In this document: one piece after another, positions 19,101 to 26,361 of the stretch | Layout of the letters: every line of letters begins with the position of its first letter | How positions within the stretch are numbered: position 1 is the first letter of the stretch | From: an uncultured Eubacteriales bacterium | GTDB lineage: Bacteria > Bacillota > Clostridia > Christensenellales > Borkfalkiaceae | Length of the DNA stretch: 64,000 nucleotides | Direction: 5' to 3' | NCBI GenBank assembly: GCA_900540805.1 | Contig: UQHL01000017.1 | Location: 1 to 64,000, forward strand | The notes under the pieces: model-generated | Database searches by the model: none | Told to the model about the DNA's origin: nothing | Seen by the model: only the letters and a program-made list of their open reading frames with translations | Made by a program: the position numbers and the translations under genes

Positions 19101-19867
19101 GATGCCTTGTTTCGGAACATGGCAAAGGGCAAGCCCAGAAGCGTCTCCCGAAAAATTTTGCTCGATGCATATTCCGTAGCCGAACCGGGGAAAGAATCGA
19201 AAACGTTGTTGGGAACAAACCAGGAATATTCCCCTACGCCGCCCGTGGGAAGGGACATGCGATAAATGCTCTCAAAGCCCTTATCGGAAGCGGAGGCCTT
19301 GAGCACCCTCACGCAGCGCCTCACATTAAAGGCGTCGTTTTCCTCCCCTGCGGGCAAATAATATCTGTCCTCCACGCAAAACTCGGAGCCGTTGACCGTT
19401 TTCAAAACTGCCGAGGCCTTCAGTCCGTAATCCGCTATGCTTACGCTTTCATATCCGGAAGAGAGCAGCCCCGTACCACGGATATACAGCTTTGCGGGCG
19501 CCGCTTCCCCACTGCATACCGCGCCCGACGCTTCGCGCACGGACAGTGCGTATCCGTCGTTTGAAGAGGGGGCAAAGGAAAGCTCAAACGCCTCACCCTT
19601 TAATTTATAGACGCCCGCTTCTTGCGTCGCTTTCCCCGCGGCGGAAGGAAGGGATTCTTCCTCCACTTCGTTGGAGGGGAGAATGTAGCTCGTCAAATCC
19701 CTGCCCGCCCGCTCGGGCTTTCCGTCCGGCCCGTCGGGAGGCGGAGCGTTGGACGAGGAGTCGCTTTGAGGCGGAAGGGAGCTATCGGGCACCGTCCCGT
19801 AGGAACAGGCCGCCAGGCTTAGAAACATACATCCGCAAAGTAAAAATGCCATAACCTTTTTTTTCAT
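16199..19867 (-). CDS. 1222-aa lipoprotein: six-hairpin-like glycosidase region plus tandem lectin modules
   Basis: Lipobox LAAC (Cys21), then a Pro/Ser/Asp-rich linker to about 60. Residues 80-320 form a beta-rich domain. Residues about 340-670 read as an (alpha/alpha)6 barrel: KIWYGGDTNYFWKYPTFLRMAVDAM, NTDGSWWRCYNWDGG, YDAMYMLTKEEKW. A Ser-rich linker leads to a Cys-containing module (CTEGGYTLHKCACGD, HRVCTVCK; 700-770), a type often seen in clostridial surface proteins. The C-terminus is a duplicated lectin-like domain (about 785-995 and 1000-1222) sharing DPTQS, NWSGQFYGKV-like and MWWDGGTANPQI strands. It should be a surface-tethered hydrolase or lyase with two carbohydrate-binding domains; the reaction is not recognisable. 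Last gene of locus B, 28 nt after the permease gene. Ends at terminator 16152-16182. Confidence 0.65.
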   Translation of the reverse strand: MKKKVMAFLLCGCMFLSLAACSYGTVPDSSLPPQSDSSSNAPPPDGPDGKPERAGRDLTSYILPSNEVEEESLPSAAGKATQEAGVYKLKGEAFELSFAPSSNDGYALSVREASGAVCSGEAAPAKLYIRGTGLLSSGYESVSIADYGLKASAVLKTVNGSEFCVEDRYYLPAGEENDAFNVRRCVRVLKASASDKGFESIYRMSLPTGGVGEYSWFVPNNVFDSFPGSATEYASSKIFRETLLGLPFAMFRNKASGLTFSLGRYQPEVTLTENSYASVSLLNEEGETPNIEIAYPSRDTARRYFDVQEDNQIVYDLTLRAAKTSSYAAATSSAYNAHFDLQNQRIVDTDIDAVYEAVCADFKTFLLSTKANGVTSYGLPWRVTIETGKIGPKSYQAGFVGQQIPAAYHMLYYGVLKDDAQSFKNGMNVLDFWVNAGMMTEAGVPKIWYGGDTNYFWKYPTFLRMAVDAMEGLLDAYRLVSAHGVVRQSWYDAILSFANFLVEKQNTDGSWWRCYNWDGGMFKDGDNGIGEPGGNICQSSSKANTTMPVRFLGKIYELTGEAKYKTAAVKGGEYVYKELYPLGYYNGGTCDNPNAQDKEAGVFAMYCYDAMYMLTKEEKWIDCLKQATAFTMSSVIAYSFDISQRSTSLKAALALKHGYTDGLSFITCGGGETSTSVGGSSSSSDSPSGNSSSSASSAHQHVYTEEVVLPTCTEGGYTLHKCACGDSYRDNETPAAGHSWGELIVDTPATWDADGTGHRVCTVCKTVGPGEVIPKDTSAWHEIFPEGNEDCFVYDDDGALTGMETAASQANMFLNMFAISDEVTSGAYSAEVTFDPTQSDKNEKGEERTYGIVPWYVDADNFLIYWLQQKAGSNWSGQFYGKVNGATRVFAANGAWSANEWDDMWWDGGTANPQIRNKEFAVINTVITLRVVSKPQVISIGEASTTVRAFELHQIVNGVDHIANTYYIKDALEAEAEGYVRTGVYSNKADVALSGFALTQNLWRVVATEANEDLYTFDETTKDVAGIDCVDKTDLWLNMYAIYDVAPGKDYTVSATFDPTQSNKNAKGGERTYGLVAWYKDENNYLVYWLQQKAGGDWSGQFYGKVGGAFRSYLLSPSADGWSNGEWNDMWWDGGTANPQIKGVRHALLTTSVTLKIVSAVTEVTVGGEPVAARAFELHQVVNGEDHVASTYYVKDAVELTGVRTGVYANNYDIAIKDFRLA

Positions 19868-19895
19868 ATCGATTCCTTTTTATATTTCGCGCCGT

Positions 19896-20732
19896 TTATT
19901 TGAGCCCCGAGATGCTGATTCCTTCCACGAGATATTTTTGGCAGAGCAGGAATAGCAGCGAGGTGGGGATCATCGCCACGACGCAGGCGGTGAGCAGCTT
20001 TTCCGTCTCCACCGCATAGGCCGAGTTCATCTGATTGATGGCGAGCTGCACCGTAAACAATTTCTCGTTGTTGCCGAGGTAGAGAAGCGGCGTGAGATAA
20101 TCGTTATACTGTCCGATAAAGCAAAGCAGGATCTGTGTAATCACGGCGGGCTTGACGAGGGGAAAAACAATCGTAATAAAAATTCCGCCGCGGCTCATGC
20201 CGTCGAGAATCGCCGCTTCCTCGTAGTCCTTGGGAAGCATGCGGATATAATTGAGGAAAAAGAACATCATCACCGTCGAACCGCACATCGCGGGGATCAT
20301 GACAGGCAAGGGCGTGCCCACCCATTTATAAAAGTTGGCGAACATGACGTAGGACGGGATCATGATGATAATATTGGGAATGACAAGCGTCGCCATCATA
20401 CAAGAGAAAATAACCTTGCTGCCGGGGAAATCCAGCCGCGCGAAACCGTAAGCGGCGAGCGCGCTCATAAACACGCCGACGAGCACGGGCGGGATGATAT
20501 AAGCGAACGTATTGAGAAAGGAACGCAAAATCACCGTCTCCTCAAACACGGCCTTATAATTTTCCCCCGTCCAGTGTTTGGGAAAAAAGTTGGAAAGATT
20601 GATCTCCTGCGCCGTCTTGAATGAGGAGGACAGCAGATACACGAAGGGCAAAAGAATGAGCAGGGATACGACGAAAAGCACCGCGTACCGTATCGTTTCG
20701 GCCGCCGCGCGCGACGCGCTTTGTTTATTCAT
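19896..20732 (-). CDS. Carbohydrate ABC transporter permease, MalG type (locus B)
   Basis: 278 aa from ATG 20732, preferred over an in-frame ATG at 20786 because GGGGAGG precedes it and because the longer form would overlap the upstream gene. Six membrane segments; EAA loop DYEEAAILDGMSRGGIF near residue 178; ends with CQKYLVEGISISGLK, typical of the MalG/UgpE branch. Its start lies 16 nt after the stop of the partner permease gene. Unlike the LplC-type permeases of loci A, C and D, this one belongs to the classical MalG branch. Confidence 0.92.
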   Translation of the reverse strand: MNKQSASRAAAETIRYAVLFVVSLLILLPFVYLLSSSFKTAQEINLSNFFPKHWTGENYKAVFEETVILRSFLNTFAYIIPPVLVGVFMSALAAYGFARLDFPGSKVIFSCMMATLVIPNIIIMIPSYVMFANFYKWVGTPLPVMIPAMCGSTVMMFFFLNYIRMLPKDYEEAAILDGMSRGGIFITIVFPLVKPAVITQILLCFIGQYNDYLTPLLYLGNNEKLFTVQLAINQMNSAYAVETEKLLTACVVAMIPTSLLFLLCQKYLVEGISISGLK

Positions 20733-20748
20733 AGACGCAACCTCCCCT

Positions 20749-21660
20749 TTACGATTCGTAATAGACCCATTTTTTGGAGCCCACAAAATTGATAGCCGTC
20801 ACGACGGCGATAATGAGGCCGAGCAGAATGGCGAGCGCGGAAGAATATCCGTAAAACGCCCCGTAGTCCCCGCCCGCGTAGTTGTAAATGAGAATGACGG
20901 GCATCATGGTATTGGACGGGCTGCCGTTGGTCATGACCTGATAGATCGTAAATCCCTGCAACGAGCCGATCAGCCCCGTCGTCAGGATATAGAAAGAGAC
21001 GGGCGAAACCGATTGGAGCGTGATATAGAAAAACTGCTGAAGCCCGTTGGCGCCGTCCAGCTCCGCCGCCTCGTAATAGGAGCGCGGAATATTTTTGATC
21101 GTCGCTATATAGAGGAGGATATTGGTTCCCAAGCCGAACAGCACGTTGAGAAAAATGAGCGACGGAACGGCATGCGCCTTATCCAGCCAATTGACCTTTT
21201 CCGCGCCGAACATGCCGAAAATCGTGTTCAAAAAACCATACTGATAGTCGTAAATACGTTTCCACATAATCCCCACAGCCACGGCGGAGCAAATGGTCGG
21301 CAGAAAAAATATCATGCGAAAAACGTTGGTTCCCTTGGTTTTGCCGCTTAAAATATTGGCAAGCACCAAAGACACCGCAATCGACAGCAATACGCCGATA
21401 CTCATGACGAAGGCATTTCCCACCGACGGCCAAAACTGCATCTCGTTGCCCGAAAAAGCGCGCCTGAAGTTGCCCAGCCCGATAAATATCGGCGCATTGA
21501 ACAGGTCGTACGTCGTCAGCGAAAGATACAGCGCGAAACAAAGCGGCGCGGCCAAAAACAGTAGCAAGCCGACGGAGAGAGGCGCGACGCAGGCGTATCC
21601 CCAAAGCATATCCGACAGCCGTTTGCGGCTGAAGCCTTTTTTCGTTTTTATACGATCCAT
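20749..21660 (-). CDS. Sugar ABC transporter permease, MalF/UgpA type (locus B)
   Basis: 303 aa, six predicted membrane segments. The N-terminus GYACVAPLSVGLLLFLAAPL and the EAA loop SYYEAAELDGANGLQQF near residue 193 place it with MalF/UgpA-type permeases. It follows the binding protein gene by 15 nt, with a GGAGG ribosome site. It partners the 19896-20732 product. Confidence 0.92.
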   Translation of the reverse strand: MDRIKTKKGFSRKRLSDMLWGYACVAPLSVGLLLFLAAPLCFALYLSLTTYDLFNAPIFIGLGNFRRAFSGNEMQFWPSVGNAFVMSIGVLLSIAVSLVLANILSGKTKGTNVFRMIFFLPTICSAVAVGIMWKRIYDYQYGFLNTIFGMFGAEKVNWLDKAHAVPSLIFLNVLFGLGTNILLYIATIKNIPRSYYEAAELDGANGLQQFFYITLQSVSPVSFYILTTGLIGSLQGFTIYQVMTNGSPSNTMMPVILIYNYAGGDYGAFYGYSSALAILLGLIIAVVTAINFVGSKKWVYYES

Positions 21661-21675
21661 ACGCTTTCCTCCTCT

Positions 21676-23154
21676 CTATTTTTTCCCTTCGAACAGCTCG
21701 GGAAAATCGGTTTTGATAATGCCTAAAATTATATCCCTTTCATCGGTGAGAAACTGTTCCGCCGTCGCGCGCTTGCTGGGATCGGACTCGAACATCACAC
21801 CCGAATCTTCGGCCATCCTGTCCTTCCAGCGCACGCTCGGAAGATACTGCCACAGCCCCGCACGCTGGTACTTTGCCGCGCGAAGCCATTCGCCCGTGTT
21901 TTCGGGAAGCTTTCCCGCGTCGTACTCGTAAAGCTTTGCGATCGTTTCCTCGTCGTTGTAGAGAGGAATAGAAAATCCCGATTCCGTCATGATCAGCTGC
22001 CCCTCGACGGAAGTGAAATATTCCGCCAAACGATAGGCGATGTCGGGATGAGGCGTGTTTTTATATACCGCGTATCCCACCGACCCCGACCAACCGTTAC
22101 AGTTTTGGTCCTTTTCGTAGGCGGGAATGGGCGCGATATCCCAATCGAACGTGGCCTGTTTTCTGAGGTCGGAGGTAACCGAACGCCCCTCGATGTAACA
22201 GGCGGCCTCGCCGTTTAGAAACAAGGTCTTTTCGCTTGTGGTGGAAAGAATATTCGAAGTGGGCGTAACGCAGTAATCCATTGTCGCCTGCTGTATATAA
22301 TCATACACCTCGATAAATTCGGGAGAGTCGATCAGCACTTCCGTACGATCCTCGGAAAGATAGTCGGCGCCGTTGGACCAGATCAGGCTTTCGGGATAGA
22401 TCTTTGCGACGCCATAGACGTGCCCGTCCTTGATCTTCGTCTCCCCTGTTTTGCCCGACACATAAACCGTGCTTCCGCCCAGCTCCTCCGGACGGCTGTA
22501 CCCGAACATACTCCAATACTCCAAAGCCTCCTCGGGGGTCCAGGGCGTCTCGGCGTCGGGATAGGGAACCCCGTATTTGTCGAAAATGTCTTTATTGTAA
22601 TACATCACGTAAGGAGTAATATCCTTAGGCATACAATAAATGGAGCCCGAACCCATCGTCTTGCCGTTATAGCGGTAACGGTCCACGGCCGAGGGCCATA
22701 CCTTGTCCAAATCGATCACTTGGCTGTGTTCGACGTAATCGGTCAAATCGAGCATGACGCCCGTCTTAACCCATTGCCCGAAGTTGCCGTCGGGGACGAG
22801 GAACACGTCGGGGACATTCTGCGCTGCGATAATGCTGTTGAACTGCGATTCGTAGCTGCTGATGACACTGACCTGAACCTTGAGCTTTTTATACGGCTCC
22901 TGCTCTTCTTCGAGAGCGGCATTTTTTTCGTCGATCTCCCGATTATACTTTTCTTCAAAGGCGGCGCAGACCTCCTTTACGAGGTTCGTTTCCGTCGAGC
23001 CGCCGTTGTCCCAATGACAGAGCGTCAAAACGATTTTATCGCCGTTGTCCGTGTTCGCGCCCGTCGAAAGCACTGCCACGGAAAAACACGTTATCACCAA
23101 AATGATCGCGGCCGCCCATGCCGTCAATTGCTTCCACGTCAGGATACGAAACAT
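21676..23154 (-). CDS. ABC sugar transporter solute-binding protein (locus B)
   Basis: 492 aa from ATG 23154, chosen because GGAGGG lies just upstream and the protein then starts with the hydrophobic leader MFRILTWKQLTAW. The mature part reads as a family-1 extracellular binding protein: VLTLCHWDNGGS, NVPDVFLVPDGN, YCMPKDITPYVMYYNKDIFDKYG, and IAYRLAEYFTS near the end. There is no clear lipobox (VITC with Thr at -1 is poor), so it may be held by an uncleaved N-terminal segment; the other three binding proteins here are clear lipoproteins. First gene of the transporter unit. The 155 bp upstream carry the paired inverted repeats at 23240-23285, possible control elements. Confidence 0.88.
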   Translation of the reverse strand: MFRILTWKQLTAWAAAIILVITCFSVAVLSTGANTDNGDKIVLTLCHWDNGGSTETNLVKEVCAAFEEKYNREIDEKNAALEEEQEPYKKLKVQVSVISSYESQFNSIIAAQNVPDVFLVPDGNFGQWVKTGVMLDLTDYVEHSQVIDLDKVWPSAVDRYRYNGKTMGSGSIYCMPKDITPYVMYYNKDIFDKYGVPYPDAETPWTPEEALEYWSMFGYSRPEELGGSTVYVSGKTGETKIKDGHVYGVAKIYPESLIWSNGADYLSEDRTEVLIDSPEFIEVYDYIQQATMDYCVTPTSNILSTTSEKTLFLNGEAACYIEGRSVTSDLRKQATFDWDIAPIPAYEKDQNCNGWSGSVGYAVYKNTPHPDIAYRLAEYFTSVEGQLIMTESGFSIPLYNDEETIAKLYEYDAGKLPENTGEWLRAAKYQRAGLWQYLPSVRWKDRMAEDSGVMFESDPSKRATAEQFLTDERDIILGIIKTDFPELFEGKK

Positions 23155-23239
23155 GTCTTTCCCTCCTTTTTTGTATTTTTCCCGTTTGGGGGACATCTGC
23201 CGCGCAAAGTGTACTTCGGCGAAACCGAATAAATACTTT

Positions 23240-23271
23240 TTGTTGGCATTTAATTATTTAAATGCCAACAA
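23240..23271. repeat. 14-bp-arm inverted repeat upstream of locus B binding protein
   Basis: Arms 23240-23253 (TTGTTGGCATTTAA) and 23258-23271 pair perfectly around TTAT. It lies about 85-117 bp before the ATG at 23154. No T-run follows, so an operator or a leader structure is likelier than a terminator. Its right arm overlaps the next palindrome. Confidence 0.75.
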
Positions 23272-23285
23272 CCCGCGGGTTGTTG
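23266..23285. repeat. 20-bp perfect palindrome overlapping the preceding repeat
   Basis: CAACAACCCG mirrored by CGGGTTGTTG. The CAACAA block is shared with the right arm of the 23240-23271 repeat, so in RNA the two hairpins exclude each other. It lies in the gap between the GH2 gene and the binding protein gene. Confidence 0.75.
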
Positions 23286-23309
23286 AAAATTTTATTGCGT
23301 TTTTTTGTT

Positions 23310-25082
23310 TCACCCCTCGAGCGCCGCTTTCAAGTCCTCTAAAGGCGCTTTCGGCCTGCGATCGAGATCGAAAAGGCCGTTGATCTCCGATTCGACGTCC
23401 GTCAGCTGCGTCACGCAGAAGCCGCTGATTCCGTCTATTTTTCTCAACGCGCCCACCAACTCTTTCAACCGCGCCGCAAATTCCGCCGAGCTCGATACCT
23501 TACTGCCGTAGCCCCAGCCTTCTTCCCGGCCGTTTTGATAACCTATCCCCGCAAATTCCGATACGACGACAGGCTCGCCGCGATAGGCAAAGCCCCGCGC
23601 ATAGGGCAGGCGGGTCTGCGTATAATCCGTGACGTTTTTTCCCGCAAGCATTCCCTCCAGATCACCGTAGAAGCGATACAAGGCCTCCCCCGTCTGCGCG
23701 TAATTGTGCAGGGTAACGATATCGCTTTCCGTGTGCTCCCAGCCGTCGTTGGAAATGACGGGGCGGCGGGTATCGTACGCTTTGGTCGAATAATAGAGCG
23801 CCCGCGAAAACGCCTGCTCGCCGGGATCGGAAAGTATTCTCGGTACGCCCCAGCTCTCGTTGAGAGGCACCCACGCGACGATCGAGGGGTGATTGTAATT
23901 CTGCCTCACTGCCTCCAGCCATTCCGCGGCGACCTTGTCGATCGTTTCGCTCCTGTACTCGTAGGCGGAGGGCATTTCGCACCAAACCGCCATGCCGAGA
24001 ATATCCGCGTAATAGTAAAACCGCTCGTCCTCTATCTTTTGATGCATACGGATGCCGTTGAAGCCAAGCTCCTTGGCCAGCGTTATGTCTTTCACAAACG
24101 CTTCTTCGTCGGGAGCCGTCAGTCCGCTTTCCCGATGGTAGCCCTGCAGCAAAACCATTTTCATATAGACGGGATTGCAATTGAGCGCCAGGCAGTTTCC
24201 CTCCGCACGAAATTCTGCCAGCCCGAAATACGACCCCGCGCGCTCCGTTTCCTTTCCGTCTTCGAGCAAAATAAACTCTACGTCGTAAAGACGCGGATCG
24301 ACCGGCGTCCAATAGCGGACGCGGAACAGCTCGCCCGCGCCGTTCAAATCCGTCTTTACGCTTAAAATGCGGCCCGTAAAAGCAGAGGTAGTATCGGAGA
24401 CAACCTCCTCGCCATAGGAAACGATAATTCTCAACGCCAGCCCCGTTGCGTAAGTATGCAACACCGCCTCAAATTCGGTATAATACTCGTGAAAGCTCGG
24501 CGTAATCTTTACGCTTTCGAGATAGTGCTCGGGCACAAACTCCGTCCAGACGGCTTTCCAAAGCCCGCTCGTATTGTGGTACCAGCAACCGACGGGGCTT
24601 CCCGTGGGACTTTGCTTCCCGCGGGGCTGAACCGCCTCCAAAGTGTCCTCTGCCCGGACGGCGATTTCCGCTCTGCCGCCGCACGCCCTCACCTCTTCCG
24701 TAATGTCAAAGGTGAAGCGACAATACCCGCCGCGATGACAGCCGACGTATTTCCCGTTCACCCAGACCTTCGCAAAATAGTCGCACCCCTCAAAATGGAG
24801 CAACAGCCGTTTGGAGCAAAAATCCTTTTTATCGTATTCTATTTCGCGCCGATACCAAAGAACGTCGTGGTTTTCAGTCTCTTTAATCCCGCTCGCCGCG
24901 GTCTGATAGCTGAACGGAACGCGGATCTTTTTACTTTCGGGAAATCCGTTGTACCACTTGAGACTTTCCCCCTCGTTTTCGTCATCGAAACGGAAACTCC
25001 ATTCTCCGCATAAATCGCGAAAATTGTTCTTTACAAATTGCGGGCGCGGATATCCTTTCCGATAACACTTCACATGACGCAT
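23310..25082 (-). CDS. GH2 glycoside hydrolase (beta-glucuronidase/beta-galactosidase-type)
   Basis: 590 aa from ATG 25082, which follows GGAGG by 5 nt; the longer in-frame start at 25154 would lie upstream of the likely transcription start. Domains follow the GH2 plan: jelly-roll sugar-binding domain (about 20-185), Ig-like domain (185-290), TIM barrel (295-590). WVPLNESWG supplies Glu409 as acid/base and VVVSEFAG Glu509 as nucleophile. No signal peptide, so cytoplasmic. The length is typical of short GH2 enzymes such as beta-glucuronidases; the exact sugar cannot be assigned. It has a consensus promoter (25159-25187) and an operator-like palindrome in its leader, and is divergent from the regulator at 25365-26288. 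Locus B transporter genes follow after 155 bp. Confidence 0.85.
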   Translation of the reverse strand: MRHVKCYRKGYPRPQFVKNNFRDLCGEWSFRFDDENEGESLKWYNGFPESKKIRVPFSYQTAASGIKETENHDVLWYRREIEYDKKDFCSKRLLLHFEGCDYFAKVWVNGKYVGCHRGGYCRFTFDITEEVRACGGRAEIAVRAEDTLEAVQPRGKQSPTGSPVGCWYHNTSGLWKAVWTEFVPEHYLESVKITPSFHEYYTEFEAVLHTYATGLALRIIVSYGEEVVSDTTSAFTGRILSVKTDLNGAGELFRVRYWTPVDPRLYDVEFILLEDGKETERAGSYFGLAEFRAEGNCLALNCNPVYMKMVLLQGYHRESGLTAPDEEAFVKDITLAKELGFNGIRMHQKIEDERFYYYADILGMAVWCEMPSAYEYRSETIDKVAAEWLEAVRQNYNHPSIVAWVPLNESWGVPRILSDPGEQAFSRALYYSTKAYDTRRPVISNDGWEHTESDIVTLHNYAQTGEALYRFYGDLEGMLAGKNVTDYTQTRLPYARGFAYRGEPVVVSEFAGIGYQNGREEGWGYGSKVSSSAEFAARLKELVGALRKIDGISGFCVTQLTDVESEINGLFDLDRRPKAPLEDLKAALEG

Positions 25083-25113
25083 ATTGCCTCCGTCGGACAG
25101 GTTGAGCGATAGT

Positions 25114-25128
25114 GACAATCGCATTGTC
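25114..25128. promoter_or_regulatory. Operator-like palindrome in leader of GH2 gene
   Basis: GACAAT-CGC-ATTGTC, 6-bp perfect arms, located about 24-38 nt downstream of the predicted transcription start and upstream of the ribosome site. A candidate binding site for a regulator of the GH2 gene. Confidence 0.45.
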
Positions 25129-25158
25129 CGTAAATTACATTTGTATCTTTTCACATTT

Positions 25159-25187
25159 ATTATAAATCACATTTCCGTGTTTGTCAA
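25159..25187 (-). promoter_or_regulatory. Consensus promoter of GH2 gene
   Basis: Minus-strand TTGACA (25182-25187), 17-bp spacer, TATAAT (25159-25164): a perfect match to the housekeeping consensus. A promoter this strong probably needs repression. Confidence 0.88.
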
Positions 25188-25270
25188 TATGTTTTGTAAA
25201 AATTTTGATATTAGTTTTTATTATAGGGTATTAGTACGTATTTTTACAAACTAATTAAAAGTCGTAAAGA

Positions 25271-25304
25271 TTTCCTTGCACTTTCCAAGGAAATATGTTA
25301 CACT
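25271..25304 (+). promoter_or_regulatory. Promoter and overlapping operator of HTH regulator gene
   Basis: Plus-strand TTGCAC (25276-25281), 17-bp spacer, TACACT (25299-25304). A perfect inverted repeat, TTTCCTTG (25271-25278) with CAAGGAAA (25286-25293), covers the -35 and the spacer, the position expected for autorepression by the downstream gene's product. Confidence 0.65.
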
Positions 25305-25364
25305 TAAAGAAATTATTGGAGAAACGGTTTTGCACCTTTCTCCGCGCTTTGGGGACAGAGGGTT

Positions 25365-26288
25365 ATGAGGATCATTGAACATCTGGAAGAAGGAATGCCG
25401 ATATTTGATGCGTTGAACAACGGAATCCGCGTTAAAATTTTGCAGCTTCTGCTGAAAAATCATCAAATGAATATGAACGATATCGCCGTAGCGTTAAACC
25501 TTCCGAAAAGTACGTTGACGCCGCACATCAAAAAGTTGGTACAAGCGGAACTTATAGATATCAGCCTTCATTCGGAGACGCGCGGCACGCAAAAAATCTG
25601 TAAGCTGATCGAGGACAAGCTGATCGTCAACATTATTCCCCAGCCGACGGATCAAAAGGTATATGAAACGGAGCTGGACGCGGGACAGTATTCCGAGTGC
25701 TGCGTTACTCCCACCTGCGGGCTGGCGTCGAGGGAACGGGTGATCGGGGACGGATTCGACGATCCGCGATTTTTCTATCTGCCCGAGCGTTTCAATGCCA
25801 GCATCATCTGGTTTACGCAGGGGTATGTGGAATATACGCTGGCCAATCTGCTCTCTCCCGCGGAAAAGCCCGTCGAGCTGCAAATTTTTCTCGAGATGTG
25901 CAGCGAGGCGCCGGGTGTGCTCAGCTATTACCCCTCCGACATTAATTTTATCGTCAATGGGATCAACCTCGGTTTCTGGACTTCCCCCGGGGAATGTTTT
26001 GACAGAAAAGGACGCTATACCCCGCAGTGGTGGTTTACCAATTTTCCGCAGTATGGAATCATGAAGGTTTTGACCATCAACGAAACAGGTACTTACCTCG
26101 ACGGACTGTTTCTCTCCGCTACCACCATTCATCATCTCAACCTTACGAAAAACAGCGCCATTACCCTGCGGCTGGAAATCCCCGATACCGCGAAAAATGT
26201 CGGCGGAATTACGCTGTTCGGTAAAAAATTCGGCGATTACGAAACGGGAATTCGAATTCGACTTCTCTGCTCTAACGATACAAAATAA
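25365..26288 (+). CDS. ArsR-like winged-helix transcriptional regulator with beta-rich C-terminal domain
   Basis: 307 aa. Residues 10-80 form a helix-turn-helix of the ArsR/MarR type: MPIFDALNNGIRVKILQLL, then MNDIAVALNLPKSTLTPHIKKL as the recognition unit. The remaining 220 residues are beta-rich (FIVNGINLGFWTSPG, TINETGTYLDGLFLS) with a CCVTPTCG cluster near 105-112. The design recalls clostridial regulators of the COG4189 kind, which have no known ligand. It is transcribed away from the GH2 gene, so it probably controls itself and that gene. The ribosome site AGAGGG precedes the ATG. It ends at the terminator 26292-26322. Confidence 0.7.
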   Translation: MRIIEHLEEGMPIFDALNNGIRVKILQLLLKNHQMNMNDIAVALNLPKSTLTPHIKKLVQAELIDISLHSETRGTQKICKLIEDKLIVNIIPQPTDQKVYETELDAGQYSECCVTPTCGLASRERVIGDGFDDPRFFYLPERFNASIIWFTQGYVEYTLANLLSPAEKPVELQIFLEMCSEAPGVLSYYPSDINFIVNGINLGFWTSPGECFDRKGRYTPQWWFTNFPQYGIMKVLTINETGTYLDGLFLSATTIHHLNLTKNSAITLRLEIPDTAKNVGGITLFGKKFGDYETGIRIRLLCSNDTK

Positions 26289-26291
26289 GAA

Positions 26292-26322
26292 AGCTCCTGC
26301 CGATCGGCGGGAGCTCTTTTTT
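26292..26322. terminator. Terminator between convergent regulator and beta-galactosidase genes
   Basis: A 10-bp stem with one wobble (26292-26301 with 26306-26315), loop GATC, then T6 on the plus strand. It ends the regulator transcript. On the minus strand the tail TTCTTATTTT may also help end the beta-galactosidase transcript. Confidence 0.9.
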
Positions 26323-26361
26323 AACTTTACAAAAGGTAATTTTTATAGGCGAATATTCATT

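Noticed and set aside
17594..19564. 656-codon open frame on the plus strand
   Set aside because: Antisense shadow of the 1222-aa lipoprotein gene; Arg/His-rich translation without domains or ribosome site.
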